This document shows positions 1-8,069 of a DNA stretch of 64,000 nt, piece by piece (the stretch's first letter is position 1; each line of letters opens with the position of its first letter). Location: assembly GCF_004519295.1 (NCBI RefSeq), contig NZ_SOZH01000011.1:1-64000 (forward strand), in the 5' to 3' direction. Under the pieces are notes generated by a model. It saw nothing but the letters and a program-made list of their open reading frames with translations, made no database searches and was not told the DNA's origin. Source of the DNA: Cellulosimicrobium funkei (lineage in GTDB: Bacteria > Actinomycetota > Actinomycetes > Actinomycetales > Cellulomonadaceae). Made by a program: the position numbers and the translations under genes.

Positions 1-341
1 AGCCATGCCACAGGGACAAAAAATTTGGCATTGACTAACAAGCACACTGTTGAGTTCTCAAACAACCGACACACACCGCCTCCGACCTCGTTCCCGAGGC
101 CCTTGCGCGGGGCGCTTCCTTCGTTCTGAATCCTACCAGACCCGGCCGTTCGTCCCGGACCGGTGAAAACCGGATTTCCGTTCAGAAATGTACCTGATCC
201 AGACACCCTCACCGTACTCACGGCGCAGCACTGTGCTCCGAGAGATCTGGTGGGAGTTTCGCCCGGGGGACCAGCCACTTCGCATCTGCTCCGAAGAGCT
301 GTGCCGTGGTGTCTGTTCCTCCCTGCCGGGCGACCTCGAGA
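1..341 (-). other. rRNA operon leader; 16S gene expected off the left edge
   Basis: Read on the minus strand, the last 65 bases before the window edge contain TTTGAGAACTCAACAGTGTG followed by a TTGTTAGTCAATGCC segment. This block is the conserved antitermination and processing leader found directly before 16S rRNA in actinobacteria; the version before 23S reads differently (GAACTGCACAGTGG). The 16S gene itself is not in the window. A second possible promoter element, TAGGAT preceded by TGG, lies at 130-135 on the minus strand but lacks a clear -35. No protein-coding gene is credible here; the short open frames lack start context and family resemblance. Confidence 0.75.
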
Positions 342-371
342 ACATTACGGGGTCGCGGGCCAGGAGGTCAA
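342..371 (-). promoter_or_regulatory. rRNA operon promoter
   Basis: On the minus strand TTGACC (366-371) and TAATGT (342-347) are separated by 18 bases, the best sigma-70-like promoter in the region, and it points into the 16S leader. The -35 hexamer contains the TGA stop of the WYL regulator gene, so the rRNA promoter abuts that coding sequence with no spacer. Confidence 0.7.
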
Positions 372-1390
372 CTCGCTCCCTCGTGACCCGGCTCACCCGG
401 CTCACCCGTCGCCGCCGCTCGCGCGCGCTCCCCCAGGACGCGCACGGCGTCGCGCAGCTCGGGCGGCCCGACGACGTCGAACGGCACGTCGAACATCGCG
501 CACCGGGCCGCGAGCCCGCCCCAGGACCAGGAACCGGTCGTCAGGCGGCACCGCCCCTCCCCCGCCGGCTCGACGACCGCGTCCGCGCCCGCCCACCGCG
601 CCACCGACGCGGCGTCCGCGTCGAGCTCGACGGTCCCGCGCACCGGGTAGCTGGTCGTGGCGAACCGCTCCACGACGAACGCCGCGACGTCGGGCGCCGG
701 CAGCGCGCGCGGCGCGAACCGTGCCCCCGTGCCCTCGCGCGGGACCATCCGGTCGACGCGGAACGTGCGCCAGTCCTCCCGGTCGAGGTCCCACGCGACG
801 AGGTACCACCGCCCGCCCCACGTCGCGAGGTGGTGCGGCTCCGCGCGCCGCGGGGCGCGGAACCCGGCGCCCTCCGGAGCACCCGGCGCGTGGAGCACCT
901 CACCGGTGCCGCCGTCGTAGTCGAACCGGAGCACGCGTCGTTCGCTCGCCGCCGTCCCGACGGCGACGAGCACGTCGGGACGCACGGTGGGGAGCTTCTG
1001 CTCCCGGCGCCCCGGCACGGCGGTCACCTCCAGAGCGTCGATGCGCGTCCGCAGCCGCGCGGGCATCACCTGCCGGATGGTCGCGAGCGCCCGGGCCGCG
1101 GCGTCCTCGACCCCGGGCAGCGCGCCCGTGCGGAGGGCGACCGCGACGGCGACGGCCTGCTCGTCGTCGAACAGGAGCGGCGGCACGTCCGCCCCGGCGT
1201 CGAGCCGGTACCCGCCGTCGGGGCCCTTGGTCGCGCGCACCGGGTAGCCCAGCGTGCGCAGCCGGTCGACGTCGCGCCGCACGGTGCGCGGGCTGACCTC
1301 CAGGCGCTCCGCGAGCGTGGCCCCCGGCCAGTCGCGGCGCGCCTGGAGCAGCGAGAGCAGCCGCAGCAGTCGTCCTGAGGTCTCGAGCAT
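368..1390 (-). CDS. WYL-domain transcriptional regulator
   Basis: A 340-residue regulator of the DeoR-like HTH plus WYL class. Residues 5-60 form an HTH_11-type winged helix (ERLEVSPRTVRRDVDRL). The WYL core is at about 185-215, with the name-giving W-Y-L at residues 205-207, followed by the usual C-terminal extension. WYL domains sense small ligands or nucleic acid. I start at ATG 1390, where the HTH begins; a longer reading is possible but would run through the divergent ABC gene. It is divergent from the exporter genes at 1484-3429 with a 93-bp gap, so it is the probable regulator of that operon. No operator is obvious. Confidence 0.88.
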   Translation of the reverse strand: MLETSGRLLRLLSLLQARRDWPGATLAERLEVSPRTVRRDVDRLRTLGYPVRATKGPDGGYRLDAGADVPPLLFDDEQAVAVAVALRTGALPGVEDAAARALATIRQVMPARLRTRIDALEVTAVPGRREQKLPTVRPDVLVAVGTAASERRVLRFDYDGGTGEVLHAPGAPEGAGFRAPRRAEPHHLATWGGRWYLVAWDLDREDWRTFRVDRMVPREGTGARFAPRALPAPDVAAFVVERFATTSYPVRGTVELDADAASVARWAGADAVVEPAGEGRCRLTTGSWSWGGLAARCAMFDVPFDVVGPPELRDAVRVLGERARAAATGEPGEPGHEGAS

Positions 1391-1483
1391 GGCTCCAGCG
1401 TCGCACGAGGTAGAGGACCGGACCTGTCCGCTACCCGGAGCAGAGTCGTCCCCGACGCACGCACCGCACCCAGGAGGAGCACC

Positions 1484-2581
1484 GTGATCCGGACCAGAGC
1501 ACTGACCAAGGACTTCGCCGTCGGGCGGGACGAGAGCCGCACCGTGCACGCCGTGCGGGGCATCGACCTCGACGTCGCGCCGGGCGAGCTCGTCGCCGTC
1601 CTCGGCCCCAACGGGGCCGGCAAGACGACCACCCTGCGCATGCTCACCACGCTGACCCGGCCGACGTCGGGCACCGCCACCGTCGCGGGCCACGACGTCG
1701 TCGCCGAGCCCGACGCCGTCCGCCACCGCATCGGGTACGTCGGGCAGGGCAACGGGGCCGGGCACGCGCAGCGGGCCGTCGACGAGCTCGCGAGCCAGGG
1801 CCGCATCCACGGCCTGGACCGCCGGACCGCCCGGCGACGCGCCGACGAGCTGCTCGACTCCCTCGAGCTCACGGCGCACGGCACCCGCAAGGTGTCCGAC
1901 CTCTCCGGCGGGCAGCGCCGCCGGCTCGACGTCGCCATGGGCCTCGTGCACGCGCCGTCGCTCCTCTTCCTCGACGAGCCGTCCACGGGTCTCGACCCGC
2001 ACAACCGCGCGAACCTGTGGGAGCACGTCCTGCGCATGCGCGACGGCGCCCGCGCGACGACGGGCGAGCCCATGACGATCGTCCTCACGACGCACTACCT
2101 CGACGAGGCCGACACCATGGCCGAGCGGGTCGTCGTCGTCGACCACGGGCGCGTCATCGCCGACGACACGGCCGCGAACCTCAAGGCCGAGCTCGCCGGG
2201 GACCGCGTCCTGGTGACGCTCGCGCCGTCGGGCGGTCGCGCGCACGACGACGCCGCCCACCTCACCGCGCTGGCCCGCCGCGTCGAGGGCTTCCGCGAGG
2301 TGGCCCGCGCGCCCGAGGACGCGGGCGCCGCCGGGCCCGACACCGGACCGGACGCCGGTCCCGGCAGCGCACCCGCGCTCGAGGTGCGCACCGAGCGGGG
2401 GGACGCGTACCTGCCCCGGCTTCTGCGCGCCGCGGACGCCGCCGGGATCGCCGTCGACACCGCCCAGGTGCGCCGGCCCACGCTCGACGACGTCTTCCTC
2501 GCCCTCACCGGGCGCAGCCTGCGCGAGGCGGGCGCCTCCACGAGCGCCGACGCCCACCCCACCGAGAGGACCGCAGCATGA
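1484..2581 (+). CDS. ABC exporter ATP-binding protein, DrrA type
   Basis: A 365-residue ATPase of the daunorubicin-resistance (DrrA) family that would power an exporter with the permease encoded next. Walker A GPNGAGKTT is at 41-49, the Q-loop glutamine at 88, signature LSGGQ at 140-144, Walker B LLFLDEP at 160-166, and the switch histidine at 204. The C-terminal DUF4162-like region ends in LDDVFLALTG, typical of the family. Start GTG 1484 has a strong AGGAGGAG ribosome site 4-5 bases upstream. The stop overlaps the permease start (ATGA). The substrate is unknown; lipid, drug or antibiotic export is usual for the family. Confidence 0.93.
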   Translation: MIRTRALTKDFAVGRDESRTVHAVRGIDLDVAPGELVAVLGPNGAGKTTTLRMLTTLTRPTSGTATVAGHDVVAEPDAVRHRIGYVGQGNGAGHAQRAVDELASQGRIHGLDRRTARRRADELLDSLELTAHGTRKVSDLSGGQRRRLDVAMGLVHAPSLLFLDEPSTGLDPHNRANLWEHVLRMRDGARATTGEPMTIVLTTHYLDEADTMAERVVVVDHGRVIADDTAANLKAELAGDRVLVTLAPSGGRAHDDAAHLTALARRVEGFREVARAPEDAGAAGPDTGPDAGPGSAPALEVRTERGDAYLPRLLRAADAAGIAVDTAQVRRPTLDDVFLALTGRSLREAGASTSADAHPTERTAA

Positions 2582-3429
2582 GCACCGTCACCACGACCCC
2601 GACCACCCCGCGCACGGCACCGAGCCACGCGTACGCCCCGCGCCGCGGCCTCGCCGCCTTCGCGCGCGACACCGGCATCGTGCTCGTGCGCGAGCTGCGG
2701 CCCGTGCTGCACGACCCGTTCTCCGTGCTCTTCGGGCTCGTCCAGCCGATCGTCTTCCTCGCGCTGTTCGGACCGCTCCTCGTCGGGTCGCTCGGCGGCA
2801 CGACGACCGGCCAGGAGGTCCTGGGCGGCAACGTCTGGCAGTGGTTCGTGCCGTCGATCCTCGTCATGACGACGCTGTTCGGGACGTCCACGACGGGCGC
2901 GAACCTCCTCGTCGAGCTGCAGACGGGGGCGCACGAGCGGATGCTCGTCGCGCCGCTGTCGCGCGCGTCGCTCCTCGTCGGGCGCGCGCTCAAGGAGATG
3001 GTCCCGATCGTCGCGCAGTCCGTCGTCGTGGTGCTCGTCATGCTGCCGTTCGGCTTCGAGCTGCACCCCGCCGGCGCCGTCGTGGGGCTGGTGCTGCTCG
3101 CCGTCTTCGGCGTGGGGATCGGCTCCCTCAGCTACGCGCTCGCGCTCGCCGTCCGCAAGCAGGACTGGATGTTCTGGGTCGTGCAGCAGACGCTCGTCTT
3201 CCCGCTCATGATCCTGTCCGGCATGCTCCTGCCGCTCGAGACCGGACCCCGCTGGATGCAGGTCGCGTCCGACGTCAACCCGCTGCGCTACGTGGTCGAC
3301 GCCGAGCGGGCGCTCTTCGCGGGCGACCTCACGGCGTCCGCCGTCGCGTGGGGGTGGGTCGCCGCCGTCGTGACGGCCGCCGTCGGGCTCGCCGTCGGGA
3401 TCCGGACCATGGTGCGGACGACCGACTGA
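2578..3429 (+). CDS. ABC-2 exporter permease, DrrB type
   Basis: A 283-residue ABC-2 type integral membrane protein. It has a cytoplasmic N-terminal helix containing LVRELRPVLHDPFSVLFG, then about six hydrophobic segments, and the ABC-2 signature region near PLMILSGMLLPLE before NPLRYVVDAERALF. The start ATG overlaps the ATPase stop by four bases, so the two are translationally coupled and should form one exporter. It converges on the racemase-family gene with a 12-bp gap. Confidence 0.9.
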   Translation: MSTVTTTPTTPRTAPSHAYAPRRGLAAFARDTGIVLVRELRPVLHDPFSVLFGLVQPIVFLALFGPLLVGSLGGTTTGQEVLGGNVWQWFVPSILVMTTLFGTSTTGANLLVELQTGAHERMLVAPLSRASLLVGRALKEMVPIVAQSVVVVLVMLPFGFELHPAGAVVGLVLLAVFGVGIGSLSYALALAVRKQDWMFWVVQQTLVFPLMILSGMLLPLETGPRWMQVASDVNPLRYVVDAERALFAGDLTASAVAWGWVAAVVTAAVGLAVGIRTMVRTTD

Positions 3430-3441
3430 GCGGGGCGCGCG

Positions 3442-4086
3442 TCAGGCCCGGGCCAGCTCCACGGCCCGGGCCACCGCGCTGCCCGGGCTCGTCAGCACCC
3501 GGACGGGCACGTCGGCGAGCAGCGGGGCGGCGGGCGCCATGCTCGCCTGCGCGAGCACGACCACGTCGGGCCTGCGGCGCGCGACGGCGTCCCGCACCGC
3601 GTCGGCGACGGCCCGGTGGTAGGCCGTGAGGTCGCCGGCCTCGAACGCCGCCCAGGCGTCGCCGCAGACGACCGGCTCCAGCTCGACCTGCGTCCCCGCG
3701 CGGCGAGCCGCGTCGGCGAGGAGCTCCGTCGTCGGGGCCAGCGTCGAGGCGAGCGCGACGACCACGGCGACCCGGCCGCCGTCGCGCACCGCCTCCGCCG
3801 CGAGCGGCGCGTCCACCCGCACCACGGGGACCACGGACGACCCCCGACCGGCGCTCTCCGCGACCGGCCCCAGCGTCGAGCACGTGCACACGACCGCCGA
3901 CGCGCCCGCCGCGGCGAGCGCCTCGACGTGGGCTCGCACCCGCGCGGCGACGGGCACGCCCCCGCGCGCGGCGTCGAGCAGGGGAACGTCCACGCGATGC
4001 GTGTGGCCCTCCCCCGGCGCGACCTCGTCGACGAGCGCACCGAACGTCGCGACGTGGACCTCCGCCGTGTGCAGGAACCCGATCAC
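3442..4086 (-). CDS. Aspartate/glutamate racemase family protein
   Basis: A 214-residue protein of the Asp/Glu/hydantoin racemase fold. The first active-site region is VVCTCSTLGP, with cysteines at 67 and 69. The second active-site region reads LAQASMAPAAP and has no cysteine; as far as I can recall this LAQASM motif is typical of a subfamily rather than damage, so a one-cysteine lyase or isomerase chemistry is as likely as racemisation. I start at GTG 4086, which has GGAGG at an ideal distance, not at the far-upstream ATG. It stands alone; the hairpin upstream at 4137-4178 ends the preceding gene. Confidence 0.75.
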   Translation of the reverse strand: MIGFLHTAEVHVATFGALVDEVAPGEGHTHRVDVPLLDAARGGVPVAARVRAHVEALAAAGASAVVCTCSTLGPVAESAGRGSSVVPVVRVDAPLAAEAVRDGGRVAVVVALASTLAPTTELLADAARRAGTQVELEPVVCGDAWAAFEAGDLTAYHRAVADAVRDAVARRRPDVVVLAQASMAPAAPLLADVPVRVLTSPGSAVARAVELARA

Positions 4087-4136
4087 GCGTGCCTCCGGTC
4101 GTCGTGGTGCGGTCCCGGGGCGCCGGGGCGAGATGC

Positions 4137-4178
4137 GAGAAGTGGCCCCTGCGGCGAGTCCGCCAGGGGCCACTTCTC
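4137..4178 (-). terminator. Hairpin after the RAMA-domain gene
   Basis: Perfect 15-bp arms at 4137-4151 and 4164-4178 with a short inner stem; outside them the complementarity continues imperfectly for about ten more bases on each side. It lies between the stop at 4214 and the next start at 4086. No U-tract follows. Confidence 0.65.
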
Positions 4179-4213
4179 CCGTCTCACGCCAGGAGCGGTC
4201 CCGGCCCGCGGGC

Positions 4214-5668
4214 TCAGGCGGTGTGCTCGCGGAAGGCGTCGGTGAGGGTGGGGCCGTCGTCGGTGCCCAGGCGCCAGACGCTCCAGCCGTCGGCGGTGTG
4301 GGTGCCGGAGACCGCGACCGCGGCGAGGTCCGGGTGGCGGAACCGGGCGCCGTCGGACAGCTCGATGAAGCCGTCGGGCTGGAGCACCGCCTCGAAGCGC
4401 TGCCCGCGCCGGGGCCGCGACCAGACGAGCTGGCGCGGGGCGCCGAACGCGCGGGCGAGCGCGACGAGGTCCGGGTCGTCCTCGGGGCCGAGCGGCAGGT
4501 CGGCCGCGGGCGGGGACGGCACCGGCGCGACGTCGCGGCTCCTCGACGGAAGGTCCGGCCCCGTGCCGAGGTCGACGGGCGGGTGGTACGACAGCGGGTC
4601 GTACGGGCGCTCCTGCGCCGGGCTGCGCTGGTCGCCGTACTCGTGCGTGAGGTACGACTCGCGCGTCCGGATCGACTCCCGGGTACGGATCGACTCGCGC
4701 GTGAGGATCGAGGTGCGCGAGGCCGGCGCCTCGTCGGCGCCCTCGACCGGGCGGCGGTCGGCCCAGGCCGTCGGCGCGGGCTCGGGCGCCGTGCGCGCGG
4801 TGAGCGGGTCGTCCAGGGGCACGAAGTCGAGCACGGGCGGCTCGGCGCGGCGCGGCTCGTCCGTCGCGGCGAGGGGCGCGAGCTGGCCCGTCTCGTCGGC
4901 CGACGTCGGCGCGACGCCGTAGGTGGTGCGGGGCTCGAGCTCGGCGGCCCGGCGGCGCTCCGCCCGGGACCTCGCGGCCTGACGCGTCACCACGGGAAAC
5001 TTGCCGGTCAGGGCTCGGCCCACGGCGACGCCGTCCGCGAAGTCGGAACCGGGGGCGACGGCACGGCCCCGCGGGGGCTCGGGTGCCGCGGGTGGCGCGG
5101 GGTTGTCGCGCGTCATCGCGAGCGGGGACACGTCGACGAAGCGGCGGCCGTCGGCCCCGTGGACCACGCCGAGGCGCAGCACCGCGACCGGCGAGCCGGG
5201 CTGGCGCAGGAAGTCGAGCGCGTCCTGGATGCCGGGCGCGGCGCTCGAGCAGATGACGATGAGGCGCGCGCCCGTGGCGCGCGCGGTCGCCTGCGAGCGC
5301 GTGAGGGGCACGTTGTCGTAGAACGCGGCGACGTCCTGCTGGAAGCGCGACGCGCCGCCCGTGTAGCGCGCGGCGAGCTCGGCGCGCGTGAGGCGACCGG
5401 CGCGGCCCGCGTGGTTGAGCGCCGCGGTCAGGGCCTCCTCGGTGAGCTCGGCCGTGACCTCGATGACGACCGGGAGCCCCGCCGCGTCGAGCGCGAGGAG
5501 GTGCGGCTCGTCGTCGGACGTGCCCTGCGCGACCGGGAAGATCTGCTCGCCCAGCAGTCCCTCGAGGTTGCCGTCCACCACCCGCTGCGCGTCCGTCCCG
5601 AATGCTCCTGCCTGCTGGGGCGGCTGGACCAGTACGGGACGCTCGGCGTCCACCTCGAAGAGGGGCAT
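4214..5668 (-). CDS. RAMA-domain (modified-DNA reader) protein with nuclease-like N-terminus
   Basis: A 484-residue protein of unknown function. The C-terminal ~70 residues (GQRFEAVLQPDGFIEL, then DGARFRHPDLAAVAVSG and DGWSVWRL) match the RAMA domain, seen in restriction and methylase-associated proteins and thought to read modified DNA. Residues ~20-130 (VVDGNLEGLLGEQ, then LLALDAAGLPVVIEV) look like a restriction-endonuclease-like fold found at the start of DUF5655-type proteins, but the expected E-x-K is E-V-T, so catalysis is doubtful. The middle is low-complexity and holds the tandem repeat at 4645-4716. Start ATG 5668 has GGAGAA upstream. No methylase lies nearby. Confidence 0.7.
   Translation of the reverse strand: MPLFEVDAERPVLVQPPQQAGAFGTDAQRVVDGNLEGLLGEQIFPVAQGTSDDEPHLLALDAAGLPVVIEVTAELTEEALTAALNHAGRAGRLTRAELAARYTGGASRFQQDVAAFYDNVPLTRSQATARATGARLIVICSSAAPGIQDALDFLRQPGSPVAVLRLGVVHGADGRRFVDVSPLAMTRDNPAPPAAPEPPRGRAVAPGSDFADGVAVGRALTGKFPVVTRQAARSRAERRRAAELEPRTTYGVAPTSADETGQLAPLAATDEPRRAEPPVLDFVPLDDPLTARTAPEPAPTAWADRRPVEGADEAPASRTSILTRESIRTRESIRTRESYLTHEYGDQRSPAQERPYDPLSYHPPVDLGTGPDLPSRSRDVAPVPSPPAADLPLGPEDDPDLVALARAFGAPRQLVWSRPRRGQRFEAVLQPDGFIELSDGARFRHPDLAAVAVSGTHTADGWSVWRLGTDDGPTLTDAFREHTA
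4645..4716. repeat. 18-bp tandem repeat, four copies, in frame
   Basis: Four 18-bp units (4645-4662, 4663-4680, 4681-4698, 4699-4716) with a few differences. On the minus strand they encode repeats of T-R-E-S-I/Y in the linker of the RAMA-domain protein. Being a multiple of three, copy number could change without a frameshift. Confidence 0.85.
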
Positions 5669-5723
5669 CGGGGGTTCTCCTGCAGCAGCGGAAACGCGAC
5701 CTGGGCGGGGGCGTATGCGCCAT

Positions 5724-5729
5724 AGCCTA
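5724..5729 (-). promoter_or_regulatory. Probable -10 of the RAMA-domain gene
   Basis: TAGGCT on the minus strand, about 55 bases before the ATG at 5668, giving a leader long enough to hold the GGAGAA ribosome site. No good -35 is seen. Confidence 0.4.
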
Positions 5730-5817
5730 CGGGGGCGGGTCAAGTCCCTCGAAGCGGGCGAACCGGTGCGCAAGGGCCGTCCGGCCCCGCCCTCCGGCCC
5801 GGGCGTCACCCGCCCGG

Positions 5818-6138
5818 TCAGGCGTGCCCGGTGTCCTCCGACTCGGCCGCGAGCCGCTCCTCGACGCGCTCGACCTTGCCCGTGAGCTCGCCCGTGCGAC
5901 CCGGGCGGATGTCGGCCTTGAGGACCAGCGACACGCGGTGACCGCCCGCGCCGACGGCCTCGGTCGCACGCTGGATCACGGGCATGACGACGTCCCAGTC
6001 ACCCTCGATCTCGGTGAACATCGACGTGGTGCGGTTCGGCAGGCCCGACTCGCGGACGATGCGGACGGCCTCGGCGACGGAGTCCGCGACGGACTCGCCG
6101 GCACCGAGCGGGGCGACGGAGAAGGCGAAGACGGCCAT
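5818..6138 (-). CDS. Thiamine-binding protein, MTH1187/YqgV family
   Basis: A 106-residue single-domain protein of the MTH1187/YqgV (formerly DUF77) family, whose members bind thiamine or related pyrimidines as homotetramers. The family pattern is clear: FSVAPLGAGESVADSVAEAV at the start, then GLPNRTTSMFTEIEGDWD and the closing VERVEERL helix. The start is the ATG at 6138. It is divergent from cofD with about 80 bp between them. No thiamine biosynthesis gene is adjacent, so its partner is unclear. Confidence 0.85.
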   Translation of the reverse strand: MAVFAFSVAPLGAGESVADSVAEAVRIVRESGLPNRTTSMFTEIEGDWDVVMPVIQRATEAVGAGGHRVSLVLKADIRPGRTGELTGKVERVEERLAAESEDTGHA

Positions 6139-6208
6139 GGGTCCATCGTGGCACGGTGCGCCACGGGCCGGGGCACCGGGCGCTCTCCGAGGGGACCGTG
6201 CTCCGACG

Positions 6209-6214
6209 TAGGCT
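6209..6214 (+). promoter_or_regulatory. -10 element of a leaderless cofD transcript
   Basis: TAGGCT ends seven bases before GTG 6222. No ribosome-binding site precedes that GTG. The spacing is that of leaderless actinobacterial genes, where transcription begins at the start codon. Confidence 0.55.
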
Positions 6215-6221
6215 CGTCGTC

Positions 6222-7169
6222 GTGACAGCAGAACACCGCACCGACCGCGTCACCGTGCTCGCGGGCGGGGTCGGCGGGGCCCGCCTCGCGCACGGTCTGG
6301 ACCTCGCGGGGACGGACCTCACGGTCGTCGTCAACGTGGCGGACGACGTCGAGCTGCACGGGCTGTGGATCTCGCCCGACCTCGACACCGTGACGTACAC
6401 GCTCGCCGATCTCGCGGACGAGGAGCGCGGCTGGGGCGTCGTCGGGGAGACGTACGCGGCCCTGGAGGCGATGGGCCGGCTCGGCGAGGACACGTGGTTC
6501 ACGCTCGGCGACCGCGACCTCGCGACGCACGTCGTGCGGACGGCCCGGCTGCGCGCGGGCGCGCCGCTGTCCGACGTCACCGCGCAGCTCACGTCCGCGC
6601 TCGGCGTCCGGGCGCGCGTGCTGCCCGTGACCGACGACCGCGTCGCGACGCTCGTCGACACGCCCGCCGGGCGCCTCGGGTTCCAGGAGTACTTCGTGGG
6701 CCGCCGGCACGCGGACGACGTGCTCGGTCTCGTCTACGACGGCATCGACGCCGCGCGCCCGGCGCCCGGCGTGCTCGACGCGGTGACCGGCGCCGACGTC
6801 GTCGTGGTCGCGCCGTCGAACCCGTTCCTGTCGGTGGAGCCGGTGCTGGGCGTCGCGGGCGTGCGGGAGGCGCTCGCCGTGACGTCGGCGCGACGCGTCG
6901 CGGTGAGCCCGATCGTGGGCGGTCGCGCGCTCAAGGGCCCGGCGGCGCAGATCCTCACGACGCTCGGGCACGAGGTCTCCGCGCTCGGCGTCGCGCGCCT
7001 CTACGTGGGCCTGGTCGACGTCATGGTCATCGACGACCACGACGCGCACCTCGCGGACGCCGTCCGCGCGCTCGGGATGGACGTCGTCGTGACGGACACG
7101 GTCATGGGCGGCGCCGAGGGCCGCGAGCGCCTGGCGCGCACGCTCCTGTCGGGTCCCGCACGTGGCTGA
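6222..7169 (+). CDS. cofD: 2-phospho-L-lactate transferase family enzyme CofD/FbiA
   Basis: A 315-residue enzyme that transfers the phospholactyl (in actinobacteria phosphoenolpyruvyl) group from its GDP-activated form to Fo, giving (dehydro-)F420-0. The N-terminal GGVGGARL (15-22) and DVELHGLWISPDLDTVTYTL are diagnostic, as are PSNPFLSVEPVL and the SPIVGGRALKGPA segment near residue 230. I choose GTG 6222 because TAGGCT sits seven bases upstream; an in-frame GTG at 6198 is the alternative. It overlaps cofC by eight bases, so the two F420 genes are co-transcribed. cofE/fbiB and fbiC are not in the window. Confidence 0.93.
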   Translation: MTAEHRTDRVTVLAGGVGGARLAHGLDLAGTDLTVVVNVADDVELHGLWISPDLDTVTYTLADLADEERGWGVVGETYAALEAMGRLGEDTWFTLGDRDLATHVVRTARLRAGAPLSDVTAQLTSALGVRARVLPVTDDRVATLVDTPAGRLGFQEYFVGRRHADDVLGLVYDGIDAARPAPGVLDAVTGADVVVVAPSNPFLSVEPVLGVAGVREALAVTSARRVAVSPIVGGRALKGPAAQILTTLGHEVSALGVARLYVGLVDVMVIDDHDAHLADAVRALGMDVVVTDTVMGGAEGRERLARTLLSGPARG

Positions 7170-8049
7170 GCCGCCCGACGCCGGCGCCCGCCCGGGTGCG
7201 GATGCCCGCCCGGGGCGCGTGGTCGCCGTCGTGCCGCTGCGCGACGGCTCGTCGGGGAAGTCGCGCCTCGCGCACGTGCTCGACCCCGCGTCGCGCAGCA
7301 GGCTGATCGGCGTGCTCGCGCGGCACGTCGTGGGCACGCTGCTCGCGAGCGAGGACGTGGAGCGCGTGGTCGTCGTGACGTCGGACCCGCGGTTCACGTG
7401 GCGGGCGCTGCGGGACGTCGTGGTGGACGGCGCCGCCGCGGCGACGGACGACGGCGAGGGTCTGCCCCTCCTCACCGCCGACGCGGACCGCCTGCGCATC
7501 GTGCTCCAGCCCGCGGACCGGCCGGGCCTGGACGCCGCGGTGGACGTCGGGCGCGAGATCGCGGCGTCGGAGCCGGAGGAGGGCACGACGTCGGGCACGG
7601 CGGAGCACCGCCCGGTGCGGCTCCTCGTGGCGCACGCCGACCTCCCCGCGCTCACGACCGCGGACGTCGCGGCGCTCCTCGCCGAGGACGCCCCCGTCGT
7701 CGTCGCGACGGACCGGCTCGGAGCCGGCACGAACCTGCTCGTCCTCGACCCCCCGGCCTCCGCGCCGTCGAGCACGACCTTGCTGTCGGGAACCGGCACA
7801 GAACGCCAGGAACCTCGTGCTCGGCCCGGCGGCGGTCCTCACGGTGCGGGGTTCCGGTTCCGGTTCGGGCCGGACAGTCGCGCGGCGCACGTCGCGGAGG
7901 CCGAGCGGCTCGGGCTGCGGGCCGTCGTCGTGCAGCGGCCTGGGACCGCCGTCGACCTGGACACCGTGGACGACTGGGGCGAGCTGCCCCCGCACGTGCG
8001 GGCCGCCGTGGGGCTGCACGTCCCGGCGCTGCGCGACCACGACGCCTGA
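7162..8049 (+). CDS. cofC: Phospholactate/PEP guanylyltransferase CofC/FbiD
   Basis: A 295-residue nucleotidyltransferase that makes the GDP-activated three-carbon donor used by CofD. VVAVVPLRDGSSGKSRLAHV is the N-terminal nucleotide-binding signature, followed by VLARHVVGTLL and the HADLPAL metal-binding region. GTG 7162 overlaps the cofD stop. The stretch at residues about 200-235 (7760-7870) is an insertion relative to my picture of the family: it is proline- and glycine-rich, separates GTNLLVL from the conserved FRFGPDSRAAH, and contains inverted repeats, suggesting an in-frame insertion. The family call is firm; the consequence of the insertion is unknown. Confidence 0.9.
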   Translation: MAEPPDAGARPGADARPGRVVAVVPLRDGSSGKSRLAHVLDPASRSRLIGVLARHVVGTLLASEDVERVVVVTSDPRFTWRALRDVVVDGAAAATDDGEGLPLLTADADRLRIVLQPADRPGLDAAVDVGREIAASEPEEGTTSGTAEHRPVRLLVAHADLPALTTADVAALLAEDAPVVVATDRLGAGTNLLVLDPPASAPSSTTLLSGTGTERQEPRARPGGGPHGAGFRFRFGPDSRAAHVAEAERLGLRAVVVQRPGTAVDLDTVDDWGELPPHVRAAVGLHVPALRDHDA

Positions 8050-8069
8050 CCCGACACCCGCCCGCGCCG

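Noticed and set aside
1-60. 16S rRNA gene inside the window
   Set aside because: Only the leader is visible; none of the 16S 5' sequence (AGAGTTTGATCCTGGCTC) is present on either strand near the edge.
163-1378. Plus-strand frames across the rRNA promoter and WYL gene
   Set aside because: They are Arg/Pro-rich shadows of the WYL regulator and begin inside the rRNA leader.
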